The notes: a model not told the origin generated them from the letters alone. Numbered from the stretch's first letter, positions 31,869 through 43,109 are shown. The stretch: DNA of 64,000 nt from Platycnemis pennipes (GCA_933228895.1 OW121848.1:131582615-131646614); one strand, 5' to 3'. A program made the numbers and translations.

Positions 31869-32798
31869 GGTAAATGTTTTTTCGACAACTCGTATAATCA
31901 TACGTAAGTACTCTGTGATATTTTATTGTTTCTATCTGTGGCTGATATGCATTCTCGAGGCTGCTCATAGGTGCTGGTGTTTTACCATGTGCGGTACCCT
32001 TACAATTCAAGTGAACGGAGATTAGGTAGGTATACCACGCAAGTTAATGGCATTATTCACGCGAGTCATTTGACTTTGTTACCCCTTATGAGACTTGATT
32101 ATAGAGCTTTTGCGCCGTTATACTGTTTAGAGCTCATTACTAAAATATCCTTATAAATGAAACAATTTTTTTAATGCTTAAGTGGCGTAGATCTCACCTT
32201 CTTATACTCCACCCGTATTTATAAGTATTTATTGCACTCGTTTACATCCCACCTATTTCGACACCATATCAGTTAATTTGGAGGCAAACAATGGCAGCCA
32301 TGATAATTTTCCCTTAATGGCCTTACGACTCCTTGGGAGCTATTATTCTAATTACACTCATCAATAATTCATACAGCGACCTATTTGTTTCAGGAACAGG
32401 TATTTCATCCCTTTCACGAATTCGGTCATGAACGTAGAAACGTAACATAGATTTAAGCCTAGAGAATTTAACCGTGGCATGACGGGAATGTGCATTATAA
32501 TTATTTGTGCATACTCGTTTTTGTAAGCAATCTTATTTTTGTGAAATAGTGCGCATACGCTCCTCGCATATAGCGGTTTATAAAGTCATTCTTCGATAAA
32601 AAATGGTAGTGGTGTAGGGGTAAGCGTTTTTGCAGGAGCGATTTTTGTATTTTGTTCAAGCAAAAATAAAAAAATCCAACATATCTGGTATCCCATAAAC
32701 GATTTGTACAATCTAATCTAGTTATATTGCACTGTCTCACCTGACTTCATCCTAAGTCTAATTCCTAAGACAAACAGAAAGTGATACGATAGGTTTAC
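31869..32798. other. Unassigned DNA
   Basis: No gene or repeat recognised. The minus-strand open frame at 32501-32740 is without a domain. Confidence 0.45.
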
Positions 32799-33290
32799 TA
32801 GTATATCAGACCCATCAGAACTAATAGAAGAATAAGGTTGGGAACCATTATCAGATCTTAGGTTAATGTACAGATTAAATCAATTACAGAAATGTAAATC
32901 GGATAGCTTTACTGAGGATGTTAGGTGTATATTAAAAACACCAGCGTATAATGCTAGATTTGACCAGATAAATAAGATTAGAGAGATGGATTGTCGTACT
33001 GATAAATTCAAATTGTCATTTTTCCCCCGTACTATAAGAGAACACAACAGGCAGCATATCAAAGGGATAGGTGGTGGAAATATTGTAGTCTGTAGTGCAT
33101 GATGGATGTATTAACAACCAATCCCGTTATTATTGTGTAGATACTAACCATCTAGCTGCATGTGACCTTATTATGTAGCATGTTTCCATTTAGTAGCTTG
33201 TTTGCATATCAATAGCGCATGTTCGGTGATCTTCACCCCCCGTCACACACCCTCGCGGTGGCTTGCAGGGTATCGCGTAGATGTAGATGT
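32799..33290 (+). mobile_element. CR1-like LINE-B, 5'-truncated copy
   Basis: C-terminal ORF part (FTEDVRCILKTPAYNARFDQ, REMDCRTDKFKLSFFPRTI) and the complete 3' UTR ending GTAGATGTAGATGT. The ORF has an early stop and a shift relative to the 33322 copy. Confidence 0.85.
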
Positions 33291-33321
33291 TGTCATGGAC
33301 GGTGCTTGTTGATAACTTGTC

Positions 33322-33805
33322 GTTAAAAGGTGTTATGATAGGTTGAGTAGTGTTTCAGAATTAATACAAGAATTAGGGTGGGAATTAATATCTGAGCGTA
33401 GGTTAAGGTACAGATTAAATCTATTAGAGAAATTTCAATCGGATAGCTTTACTGAAGATGTTAGGCACATATTAAAAACACCAGCGTATTATGCTAGATT
33501 CGACCAGATTAATAAGATTAGAGAGATAGATTGTCGTACTGATAGATTCAAAATGGCATTTTTTCCCCGTACTATAAGAGAACAGAATAGGCAGCATAGC
33601 AAAGGGATAGGTAGGGGAAATACTTTAGAGTATTATGTAGTGCATGATGCTTGTATTAACCCCTTAAATACTATAGATACTAACAATCAAGTTGCATGAG
33701 ACAATATAGTTGCTAGTTTGCATGTTAGTAGTGCATGCTTGTTGATCTTCACCCTCTGCCACACACCCTCGCTGTGGCTAGCAGGGTATCGTGTAGATGT
33801 AGATA
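33322..33805 (+). mobile_element. CR1-like LINE-B, 5'-truncated copy with open C-terminal frame
   Basis: From GTTAAAAGGTGTTATGATAG the C-terminal 118 codons stay open (33343-33699): LIQELGWELISERRLRYRLN, TEDVRHILKTPAYYARF, IDCRTDRFKMAFFPRTIRE, ending NTIDTNNQVA. The 3' UTR and GTAGATGTAGAT tail follow. No catalytic domain is included. It lies head-to-tail with the 32799 copy, 31 bases away. Confidence 0.86.
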
Positions 33806-35371
33806 ACGATTTCCCGAATATTTAAGTTCGACGTTAACTCTCTCCTACTTTGTTATTTTTCTCTCTCCATTATATGGAATAAGAGGTGGTGTGCAGGAAC
33901 GATTTAGTTTCAATCTCGCCTCAAATGAAGGTGCCGCGTCATCACTTACTTAGACCGACTCACCGACTTACTTTAGCATCACGCTATTTTTAGAACGACC
34001 ATTTGATTAGTTTGGAATGCTTGGGCGGGAAAATGTTCGCGGAAAAACTGTAGCCGGAAACCTTTTTTATTTTTGTTTTTGTTAGATACTACTCGTTTTT
34101 TCCAACTCCTCCCGTATCCGCCTCTCTCCAGTGATGTCATCGCCTACGTCAGGTGCGAGTATTCGCAGTGCCGACCTTGAACTATCGCTGACCTTTCGAT
34201 TCATGAAAAGAAAAACTCGGCTTCTCATTGGCTGCTGTGGTGAAGAGTCATCGAGTCTTGTGAATGGTTAAAAATATATTCCCTTGCGGAGCAGGTTTGC
34301 ATGACATCTTCCTTCTGTCTCGGGGGTGGGGCGCTCTGCACGTCGAAGTCGGAAAGGGAACTCCGGAGGGTGGAATGAGGGGGTTGAAGTGGGTAATATA
34401 GTATTGATCTCTCATTCCCAGGACTCGGTACCGTTTCCAGAGAGTGACTGAGAATTTCCGTTACAACCCACATCCCTATTAGGAAACATGCGTGTAGAAC
34501 CTTTTAATTTCGGGACCTTATTCGGTATAGAATGACGTGGTGTCCCAGTGGGTTGTTTTATACTGATTACCGAGGGTCTCGGTATCAAATTAAGTTGTTT
34601 AAATAATAGATAACAATTGACTCTAAATATAACAAAAATAAATAAAATTAAATATGTCAAAAAAAAAGAAAGAAAAAAGATAATAATATTTATATATTGT
34701 CAAAAAGAAATAAAATAAAAATGCATTCAATTATTCCACCTTGTTGTCTATTTGGAATGTGAGTGTCTCTCTTGTTGCTACTGTATTTTGTCTTTGTCTA
34801 TTTTATATTATTTTTGTTTATTCTTTTCATTCTTTTGTTATTAATATTTAAGTTTCCAATTTTCACGCAAACATATACACTTCACACAACACAGTCACTT
34901 CAACCGCGATTTCCCCTTCATTTTTTTAAAAATAAAACTGGTTAAGGTGTGTAGGTACTTCACATCGGGACAGTTCTTTTGTCAGCGGCGCGCCACTGCG
35001 CGCCGAAGTTATGTAAGGTTGGTGTATGTGTGTGACTCTAAATATAACAATTACTTGTACTTTACCCTGATTTTAATTACGATTTTCAAAGTCTTGACGT
35101 CACCATTAGGCAAAACTACGGAGAAGTAAAGAAAAAATAATCTATAATAATTAAAATATATATATTCATATACACTCTATTTAGAAATCGTCATATATTG
35201 GAGGGATGGGGGATATTGAAAGAGGAAGGAATGAAACATATTTAGGAAAGTTGTTTAGTTAGAGAGGGTGAGGAAGGATGAGTAAGGTATAAATTCAATG
35301 TTATCGAGGAGTTAGATTTTCTTCCTCTTACTCTTAATGACCTCCTACTGTTTCAACGTTCAGGAGATGAA
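33806..35371. other. Unassigned DNA with a GC-richer section and an AT-rich section
   Basis: 34090-34400 is CpG-richer and contains ATF/CRE-like TGATGTCA and TACGTCA sites. 34600-34900 is very AT-rich. GACTCTAAATATAACAA occurs twice (about 34619 and 35034). No gene recognised. Confidence 0.4.
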
Positions 35372-35490
35372 CATGCTTTCATGCAATAGCCTAGTTGCAT
35401 GTCAATAGGGCATGTTTGTTGGTCTTCACCCCCTACCACATACCATTAAGGTGGCTTGCAGGCTATTGCGTAGGTTTAGATGTAGATGAA
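35372..35490 (+). mobile_element. CR1-like LINE-B 3' UTR fragment
   Basis: CTTTCATGCAATAGCCTAG, GGGCATGTTTGTTGGTCTTC and a tail GCTATTGCGTAGGTTTAGAT. Confidence 0.7.
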
Positions 35491-35788
35491 CGTTTTAAGG
35501 CAGCATCTCTTCTTCTCTTGTTGGAAAATGCTCACCTTGAAGTCTATTCGCTATTCTTTTTTATGAACATTATGCATTTGTTCCTCAATTACTGTCTGAT
35601 GCCGTGGAGTTTGTACTTCAGTTTCATTTTTGAAAATGTCTCGTGAAACCTGAGTTGCGTGATACTATGAGTATCATATTTGTGCATCAAACTGGAGAAA
35701 ATGTTGTGTAGAACTCGTGACATTTTCGATAATACGCGTGAGAATAGTGCTACAAGAATTTCCTGAGAATTCTCGGATATATTCTTCA

Positions 35789-36040
35789 TATACATCTACC
35801 CTGCAAGCCACCGCGAAGGTGTGTGGCAGGGGGTGAAGATCACCGAACATGCACTACTGAAGTGCAACTAGGCTACTACATGGAAACATGTTAGATAATA
35901 GAGTCACGTGGCGCTAGATGGTTAGTATCTACATAGTTATAAAGGGATTATTGGTTGTAATGGCATTTATCTACATGTATTTACGTATCATGCATGAGTT
36001 AGTAATTGTAATGAATGGATCATGCACTACAGACTACATA
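35789..36040 (-). mobile_element. CR1-like LINE-B 3' UTR fragment
   Basis: Antisense: CATCTACCCTGCAAGCCACC, GGGGGTGAAGATCACCGAAC, GAAACATGTTAGATAATAGA and CATGCACTACAGACTAC. The related copy at 57888 has a similar extent. Confidence 0.76.
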
Positions 36041-36192
36041 TTCTGAGTTCTCAAACCTCCTTGAATGACATATTTGTGCAATTTGAGCCTGAATCAGATG
36101 CTCCTAGTACGTTTCTATGAGTACATCGATAACAACTGTCATGCAATTGAGCTTTTCACGTATCGTTTCCAATTTCAGCGCCATCAATTCTT

Positions 36193-36354
36193 GGAAAATA
36201 AAAGAATGAAACTTTTTAGGTACACTTTATTTTTAAATAGGCACGACCCGGGTTTCATAACGTAGTTACATCTTCAGGTAACCACGTTATGAAACCCGGA
36301 CCGTGCCTATTTTAAATATAAAGTGATTAACAAAGTTTCATTCTTTTATTTTCC
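36193..36354. mobile_element. Foldback element (H2)
   Basis: Arms GGAAAATAAAAGAATGAAAC and AATAGGCACG...CCCGGGTTTCATAACG on the left match CGTTATGAAACCC...CGTGCCTATT and GTTTCATTCTTTTATTTTCC on the right. On the minus strand the centre reads CTGAAGATG, a stem, then GAAACCCGGGTC. It has no coding capacity. Confidence 0.7.
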
Positions 36355-37938
36355 GTTGTGGAAAGGTATCACATAGTGAAGCCTGAAGTTGTCAGCCGTC
36401 AATTCTATTTCGAGAAGTATTCTATATATAAATACGTTTTTGCAGCGCTTTTGTTATTATGTCTCTTCTTTTGCATATGAATCGCTACCTCCTCGAAATG
36501 GTTTCCTTATAAGGTGGGACGAATACTGGTTTTATGAGCCAGATCTCATCCAAATCGGGAACTTGCCATCCTCTGACTCAAAGAGAGTTGTGATCATCAA
36601 CCCTTCGAAGAACAGCGCCTTTGCCTTGCGTCACCTACCTTGAATCAGCAGGAACAGTTACAGATAACAGATTTATTTTCTCAATCCGTCGGCTGTTGAA
36701 GGTGTTCAAAAATGGTATCAAGCCTTTTTTTAGGATTGGCTTGTTAATTACTTCTGTCAATTAAGCCCTTGTTACTTCATATGTGTATATATTTGTTTCG
36801 GGTATTTTTTTATGCTACCCTTTGCCATTTGATGACAATTCCGCTCATGGCAGGGGGGACAATCTCTGCTATTTCATCGCAGTAGTTGTTTATTGATACA
36901 CTATTTCAAATGCGCCTTTGCGATTTACGATTTCAAATACGTCTTCATGCCATCATTGCATATAATTTGCTTTCTGAGAAAACTGGAACCTGATATTTGA
37001 TAGCCAGTTGAGATTTAACGTAGTTGTGGGCAATGCAAAATTCTGATACAAAAGTTGCAAGTATGGCACAGGTTAGGCAACACTTTGCGAAGCTATTTCA
37101 GCTTCACCGCCATGAAATAAAATATTTGTGAAGACTTTCACATAAATTATTGATCTCTGTATATTCAAAACTACTTTATAAAACTTTCACACACAGAGAC
37201 CAATAAGTTAAGCCAAATCAGGTTACGAATTGATGGTAATGAAAGGGTGGCATTTATTTTGCGATTGGAACTAAATTGCCTGCATGTTTTCATCATTTCG
37301 AACAGTTTCTGAATTTTATAGCTACTTCATTAGAATTAGAAACAACCAGCTTATGTAATATTTAGACCGGGTTTTTCCGTCGTGGGGGCGTGGAATACTA
37401 ATTTATTGCCCAAGATTTGCTTGCTTTACCATTACTGGTATATGTATGTACAATAATGCGGCGATTGCTATCTTATATACGTCCGTGGAAAAGTACGATC
37501 TTGAATCAAAATGAGTTTTTGTTTTAATTTGATGATATGCTCCGATTTAATTACTTTGATTCACTGCCTGGTTTTTGTATTTTCCTCGCCCAAATGGTTC
37601 ATTGAAGAGAAGATAGGATTCAAACGCATTCAAAAGTCGTTCGCAGGAAAAATCGTCATTGAATTCAGCGGTTTCCTAGAAGATGACGAGAAAGTAAATA
37701 TGTCAGCGTCGTTCAAGCCAACTCCACAAGGTCGAGGCGTATCTAAGAATGTATGCGCAAGTTGTTTACTCTCGAGCCGAGGAGTTTGCTCTCATGAAGC
37801 TAGTACATCTGTCCTATTCTTATATGTTTGCGCTGTTCATTCATGCTTTTCTCTCTCCCTCTCTCCCACAGCTACTTGAACAAAAGTGCCTGTGTTTTAA
37901 CTGGAATACGATTGGCTCATAAACCCTACCACACACCC
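36355..37938. other. Unassigned DNA
   Basis: Open frames at 36389-36643 (84 codons) and 37511-37879 (122 codons) are the longest in the stretch. Neither has a recognisable domain, and no repeat is seen. Confidence 0.45.
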
Positions 37939-38402
37939 TTCTACATCTACATAATACCCTGTAAGCCACCACAAGGGTGTGTGGCAGGGGGTGATTGCTC
38001 ACCAAACATGCACTACATATCATGCATAAAAAAGGAATAGTATTAATGTACTAGTCAGAACTACACTATTTAAAAAAGATAGAAATTGCAAAGCAAACAT
38101 GCAAAAACATTCTGTTAGTAGGGTTAGCTTTAAGTACTCATACCAACATGCAGCTACCAATGCTATTCATTGCTACTCTCCGATAGGACTTATTTACCGT
38201 TATTCGTATCTCTTATTGTGCGAGGGAAAAAGGACATTTTGAATCGGTCAGTTCGACAATCAATTTCTCTAACTTTATGATTATGGTCCAGTCTGCCATA
38301 GTAAGTTGGGGTTCGTAAAATATTTTTAACATCATCACTGAAAATATTGCCTTGGAATTTGTTGAAGAGATTAAGGCTAAATTTCAACCTGCGATCTGAC
38401 AC
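37939..38402 (-). mobile_element. CR1-like LINE-A, 5'-truncated copy
   Basis: Antisense: TACATCTACATAATACCCTG tail, 3' UTR, then the C-terminal ORF (RTPTYYGRLDHNHKVREIDC and FKMSFFPRTIRDTNN remain in frame at 38190-38402). It is cut at 38402, where a sense LINE tail begins. Confidence 0.84.
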
Positions 38403-38460
38403 CCTTCACCCTTGATCACCCTTGCGGTGGCTTGCAGGGTATCGTGTAGATGTAGATGTA
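38403..38460 (+). mobile_element. CR1-like LINE 3' tail joined head-on to an antisense copy
   Basis: CCCTTGCGGTGGCTTGCAGG, GTATCGTGTAGATGTAGATG. It lies directly against the 5' end of the opposite-facing LINE-A copy, so two 3' tails point outwards. Confidence 0.7.
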
Positions 38461-38599
38461 AAGATATCCTGATTCGATTAATTCAGAAATGGTTCCCCGA
38501 AATATTTGCTGTTATTAAAATTCAAGTTTGTGCAGAGGAAATCCTATATTATAACATTCTACATCAGATGTCTCACGTAAGAGCAAGGTTGTTTTGTAC

Positions 38600-38842
38600 A
38601 TCCTCGCATAGGCTCTTCATCCATATTTCCTGGCTTTGCGACTTATTTCGTTCCTTATTCTTTTGTAGCAAAGCTGCCCTTCTTCAGTTTCAGACTTTTT
38701 GTAATTTCTTCTTTCTTCAATCAGGTCTAAGACTTCTTCCGTATTCCATGGCTTCTTCTTGGCAACGTTTCTTCTTCCAAGAGCTTCCTTTGCGGCTTCC
38801 TGTAGTCCACGTTTAATGTTTTCCCAGCGCTCACCCACTGAT
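38600..38842 (-). pseudogene. RTE-like LINE ORF, part 2 (downstream of nested insertion)
   Basis: Minus-strand ORF: GERWENIKRGLQEAAKEALG, KKPWNTEEVLDLIEERRNYK, then KRIRNEISRKARK. This is the linker between endonuclease and RT in RTE-type elements. Its reading frame joins the upstream part at 39437 when the inserted LINE-A and one copy of the 6-bp duplication are removed. Confidence 0.84.
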
Positions 38843-39430
38843 CTACAACTACATAATACCCTGCAAGCCACCACAAAGGTGTGTGGTAGGGGGTGATTTC
38901 TCACTAAACATGTACTGCATATCATGCATAAAAAAGAATAGTATCAATATACTAGTCAGAACTTCACTATTTAAAAAAGATAGAAATTGCAAAGCAAGCA
39001 TACGAAAACAATCTGCTAGTAAGGTTAGCTCTAAGTACTCATACCAACATGCAGCCACCAATGCTATCCATTGCTACTCTCCGATTGGACATAGGTATTT
39101 ACCGTTATTCGTATCTCTAATTGAACGAGGGAAAAAGGACATTTTGAATCTATCAGTTCGGAAATCAGTTTCTCTAATTTTATGATTATGGTCCAGTCTG
39201 CCATAGTAAGTTGGGGTTCGCAAAAATTTTTAACATCATCACTAAAAATATTGTCTTGGAATTTATTTAAGAGATTAAGTCTAAATTTCAACCTGCGATC
39301 TGACAATGATTCCCATTTCAATTCATTTAATAGACTGGTTACGCTAATATAATTATCGTATCGTCCTTTTACAAATATTGGCGATCTTCGCTGCACAAGT
39401 TCACGTTCATTATTTAGACCGATTTCGTAG
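38843..39430 (-). mobile_element. CR1-like LINE-A nested in an RTE-like LINE
   Basis: 588-bp 5'-truncated antisense copy from the tail (CTACAACTACATAATACC at 38843) to the C-terminal ORF (ending CGATTTCGTAG at 39430; YEIGLNNERELVQRRSPIFV and LSDRRLKFRLNLLNKFQDN). It is flanked by ACTGAT at 38837-38842 and 39431-39436, a 6-bp target duplication. The translation is broken near 39225. Confidence 0.9.
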
Positions 39431-39784
39431 ACTGATTTCTCAGTCAGGTCCTCTCCTATGTCGTTTCTCATTGCTTTTTGAAATGCCAGCTGGTGTTGAG
39501 CCTCCTTTATTATATCTATTTGCCACACGTTCTTCATTGATATCTTCAACTTTTTGAATTTTAGATGGCATTTCATCATTACTAAATTATGGTCACTGTT
39601 GATGTTTGCCCTAGGGGCCCTAGGGTAGCTTTTGCAGTCCTTCACCTGGTTCCTAAATCTCTGCTTCACTAAAATATAGTCTATTTAAAATCTTCTTCTG
39701 TCTCCTGGCATTTTCCAAGTGTATCTTCTTCGGGTATGGTTTTTAAACAACGGAATCAAAATAATGGATATTATTTTTCAGGCC
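39431..39784 (-). pseudogene. RTE-like LINE ORF, part 1 (end of endonuclease domain)
   Basis: Minus-strand coding: NHTRRRYTW, then a frameshift near 39685, DYILVKQRFRNQVKDC, and NINSDHNLVMMKCHLKFKKL, with the SDHNLV motif of the apurinic-type endonuclease C-terminus. It continues to DLTEKS before the nested LINE. The upstream side abuts the MITE at 39790. The element is inactive. Confidence 0.86.
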
Positions 39785-39789
39785 CCTTG

Positions 39790-40098
39790 TGGGGCTGTGT
39801 TTGAAGCCGTCGGGATTATTTAGAAGAGGTAACCAAGGAGTCACGTGGCATCAACACGAGTAGATTAAAAATTTATTGTGTCTGAATCACTCGTCAACAT
39901 TCTTAATTGTATTCACCTGAGTTTTTCTCATCTGTCTCGAATATAGAGTCCCCAGATGGGATAAAAAACAATAATAAACAGTGAATGAGGTTGTGATCAC
40001 CGGTTTTAACACACCAAATTTGAAAACCATACGTGTTTATACCACGTAATTCATTGGTTACCTATTCGAGAGAATCCCGACGGTTTCAAACACAACCC
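39790..40098. mobile_element. 310-bp inverted-repeat MITE, copy 3
   Basis: 309 bp, with terminal GGGGCTGTGTTTGAAGCCG and CGGTTTCAAACACAACCCC. Subterminal AGGTAACCAAGGAGTCACGT and its inverse ACCACGTAATTCATTGGTTA are present. Flanks are CCTTG at 39785-39789 and 40099-40103. It lies between an RTE fragment and a SINE-1 fragment. Confidence 0.83.
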
Positions 40099-40103
40099 CC
40101 TTG

Positions 40104-40275
40104 GATAAACCCCTACTGGAGTGCTTTGTGGAGAGCATTCGAGTTCAATATTCCGTCCGTCGGATGGGCCGTTTAGCCATGGTCCTCTTGGAGCCTTTCG
40201 TCAAGAGCTGGCTAATGCCGGGTTTCTCTCCGCTTTTCCTTCTCCTTACCATTCGATTCCCTTCCTTGTTCCTTT
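40104..40275 (+). mobile_element. SINE-1 body fragment
   Basis: GGAGTGCTTTGTGGAGAGCA, CCGTCCGTCGGATGGGCCGT, GCCTTTCGTCAAGAGCTGGC and CCGGGTTTCTCTCCGC. The head is missing. Confidence 0.75.
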
Positions 40276-40307
40276 CCACCCGGTCTGAGCGCCGATAAGT
40301 GCGGGTA

Positions 40308-40790
40308 CATATGAAGGTTAGAGGTACTCAGGTGGGGACTACCGACGGTCAAGCCTGCTAATGACGGTCATACCTCGACTCCGAGCCTAATCCGACCCTT
40401 CGCGAGCGACCCGAGACCCTCACCGTCGCCCGTCTCTCCACGGGTGGTCATAAGGCTGAGCTCGCCCGATTGCAGTTAAATTTTAACTTTATAAACTATA
40501 ATTGTTATAAACAATGTGTTAGTTTTTTAGTGCTCTCCATTTCAAATAGATCACATTCCTTTTTTGATCGATCCTCTACGATAAAAAATAAGATTTTTTG
40601 TAAAATAAACGGAAATCATAGTTCGGACTTGGCAACGATGTACGGGAACACGTGGTTTCCAAGAAAGAGGGGAGCGAGGGTAGGTGTGAGGAATCTTACC
40701 GGTGTAATGGAGAAGAGAATGAAGGGAATGAGAAGCGTACTATGTGAGGAATCTAACGTAAGATACTTAGTACACTTAGATAGATAGTAG
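40308..40790 (+). repeat. Inverted-pair repeat R, left copy
   Basis: From CATATG at 40308 the sequence matches the reverse complement of 46952 downward. The first roughly 300 bp (to TAAAATAAACGGAAA near 40616) appear identical. The rest, through AACACGTGG and CTTACCGGTGTAATGGAG, is recognisable but diverged. The 5' part is CpG-rich (TCGCGAGCGACCC, CACCGTCGCCCG) and the 3' part AT-rich. No coding region or transposon signature is recognised. It abuts the 5' end of the LINE-A copy. Confidence 0.85.
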
Positions 40791-40799
40791 TAATAAAAG

Positions 40800-43108
40800 A
40801 GCTGACTTTCCTAGCTTTAAAATTTATTTAAGAGATTCCTTATAGGATTTTAAAAAGTCTTCCATCAACTTATGCACGGAGGGATCGTGGAAGTCGTTCA
40901 TTAATATAATGCGCTCTGGGATCAATAGGTATATCCCTAGTAAATGCAAAAAAGAAAATACTGAACCTAGGTGGTACAATGCCGAAGTGAGAAAATCCCT
41001 GAGACGGCAGCGAATATGTCATGCTAAAATGAAAAGAATTAGTAAATATATGCCCACTAATTCAATGAGTGCAAACTAGATGTAATGAGCGTAACGTAAT
41101 AAATGAAAATTATAAAATTTCAAAATTTGCTGCAAAGACAGCCCTCAGTAATTCATTTGCAAATTTCAAAAGAAAAACACTTGGGGAACAACTGAAGTAA
41201 ATCCAAAAGTCTTCTGGTCCTACGTCAGGGAGGTGCAAGGCCATAAGTCTACCGTCCATTCACTAAAAAATGATAAGGGGGAAATGGCCACAAACACTCT
41301 TGACAAAGTTAACTTGCATAATTCCTTCTTCCAAACAGTTTTTAACCCACCTTCCGGCGATCCAACTGTCGTGTTACCTGACCTCTTTCAGCGGCTGATG
41401 CAACCAATTGACATTTCCTGTAATGGTATTAAAAAGTTACTCAAAGATATAAGCCCCAACAAATCTCCTGATCAAATTCCCTCCCGCGTGTATAGAGAGT
41501 TAGCTTCCGAAATTTCTCCCTACCTTCGAATAGTATTTAATAAATCCCTCACTGAACACGTCGTACCGATGGACTGGAAAGTAGCCGATGTAACACCCAT
41601 TTTTAAAAGTGGTGATAGGGAGCAGCCATCTAACTACAGACCAATATCTCTCACATCCATTTCATGCAAGGTCCTAGAACATATAATTGTCAGTTCAGTC
41701 ATGGGACTCCTAGATAGCCAGAATTTGTTGTCCAACTTTAAGCATGGTTTCCGGAAGAGCAGATCATGTGAAACTGAACTTGCTCTCTTTTCCCACGATA
41801 TTTTAGTTTCTGGCGAAAATAATATTCCAGTGGATGCTGTTTTTCTAGATTTCAAAAAAGCTTTTGACAAGGTGTCTCATAGCAAACTAATTTTGAAATT
41901 AAAGTCTTATGGGCTAGACAGTAACATTATATCATGGATAAGTGATTTTCTACATGATCGGGTTCAAAGGGTTGTTTTGGACGGTGTTACCTCACCGAAA
42001 ATTGAAGTCACTTCGGGTGTCCCACAAGGTAGTGTGTTAGGTCCACTCCTGTTCCTTCTGTACATTAATGATATCAGTAAGGTGGTAAAAAGTAAGATTC
42101 GTCTATTTGCCGATGACGCAGTTGTGTACAGGGAAATTCTAAGCCCAAACGATAAAGAATATTTAAATATTGACCTACAAGCAATTGAAACTTGGTGTGA
42201 TACATGGCAGTTAGAATTAAACTTTAAAAATGTCTTGTAATGAATTTTTGGAAAAAGAATAGCTCTCCTCCTAGCACTTACAAAATAAGTAATAATGAAT
42301 TAACAAACGTGGAATCCATTAAATATCTTGGAATAAGACTGACACATGATCTTTCCTGGGGTAAACACATTCGTGAAATAATGGGTCAAGCGAATCGCAA
42401 ACTGGGTTTCATTAAAAGAGGATTGGGTAAATGTGACGATCATGTACGAGAAATCAGCTACTTTTCCCTTGTTAGACCTCATTTGGAATATGTTGCCAGT
42501 GTATGGGATCCCTACGAAATCGGTCTAAGTAATGAACTTGATCGTGTGCAGTGAAGATCGGCAAGATTTGTTAAGGGACGATACGATAATTATATTAGCG
42601 TAACCAGTCCATTAAATGAATTGAAATGGGAATCATTGTCAGATCGCAGGTTGAAATTTAGACTTAATCTTTTACACAAATTCCAAGGCAATATTTTCAG
42701 TGATGATGTTAAAAATATTTTACGAACCCCAACTTACTATGGCAGACTGAACCATAATTATAAAGTTAGAGAAATTGATTGCCGAACTGACCGATTCAAA
42801 ATGTCCTTTTTCTCTCGCACAATTAGAGATACGAATAACGGTAAACATGTCCTATCGGAGAGTAGCAATGAATAGCATTGGTAGCTGCATGTTGGTATGA
42901 GTACTTAAAGCTAACCCTACTAACAGAATGTTTTTGCATGTTTTCTTTGCAATTTCTATCTTTTTAAACAGTGTAGTCCTGACTAGTATATTAATACTAT
43001 TCCTTTTTTATGCATGATATGTAGTGCATGTTTGGTGAGAAATCACCCCCTGCCACACACCCTCGTGGCGGCATGCAGGGTATTATGTAGATGTAGATGT
43101 AGATGTAA
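40800..43108 (+). mobile_element. CR1-like LINE-A, longest copy
   Basis: It runs from the EN-RT linker (PRWYNAEVRKSLRRQRIC near 40975) through the RT and C-terminal region to a complete 3' UTR and the GTAGATGTAGATGTAGATGT tail at 43081-43108. The endonuclease half is missing at the 5' end, so it is a 5'-truncated copy of about 2.3 kb. It is the reference for subfamily A in this window. Confidence 0.9.
41200..42875 (+). pseudogene. LINE-A reverse transcriptase ORF (broken)
   Basis: The frame is open from NPKVFWSYVRE (41200) to 42240. RT motifs: KSPDQIPSRV, WKVADVTPIFKSGD with NYRPISLTSI, GFRKSRSCE, VFLDFKKAFDKVSH (first catalytic Asp), SGVPQGSVLGPLLFLLYIND and RLFADDAVVY (catalytic Asp pair, with F in place of the usual Y). 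It ends at TAA 42238, overlapping ATG 42240, where a second frame, shifted by -1, continues (MNFWKKNSS...SWGKHIREIM, PHLEYVASVWDPYE). A TGA at 42552-42554 replaces the CGA seen in the 43565 copy. The frame then runs to 42875. It is inactive because the endonuclease is absent. Confidence 0.88.
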
Positions 43109-43109
43109 T

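Noticed and set aside
34763..34945. Small hydrophobic membrane protein (60 codons)
   Set aside because: It is a translation of T-rich low-complexity DNA without codon bias or homologue; the same holds for 14169-14354 and 58388-58621.
37511..37879. 122-codon open frame as a host exon
   Set aside because: No domain, no splice context that can be judged, and a low-complexity C-terminal part; it stays unassigned.
40800..43108. Intact autonomous LINE
   Set aside because: The endonuclease half is missing and the ORF has a stop at 42552-42554 plus the TAATG break.
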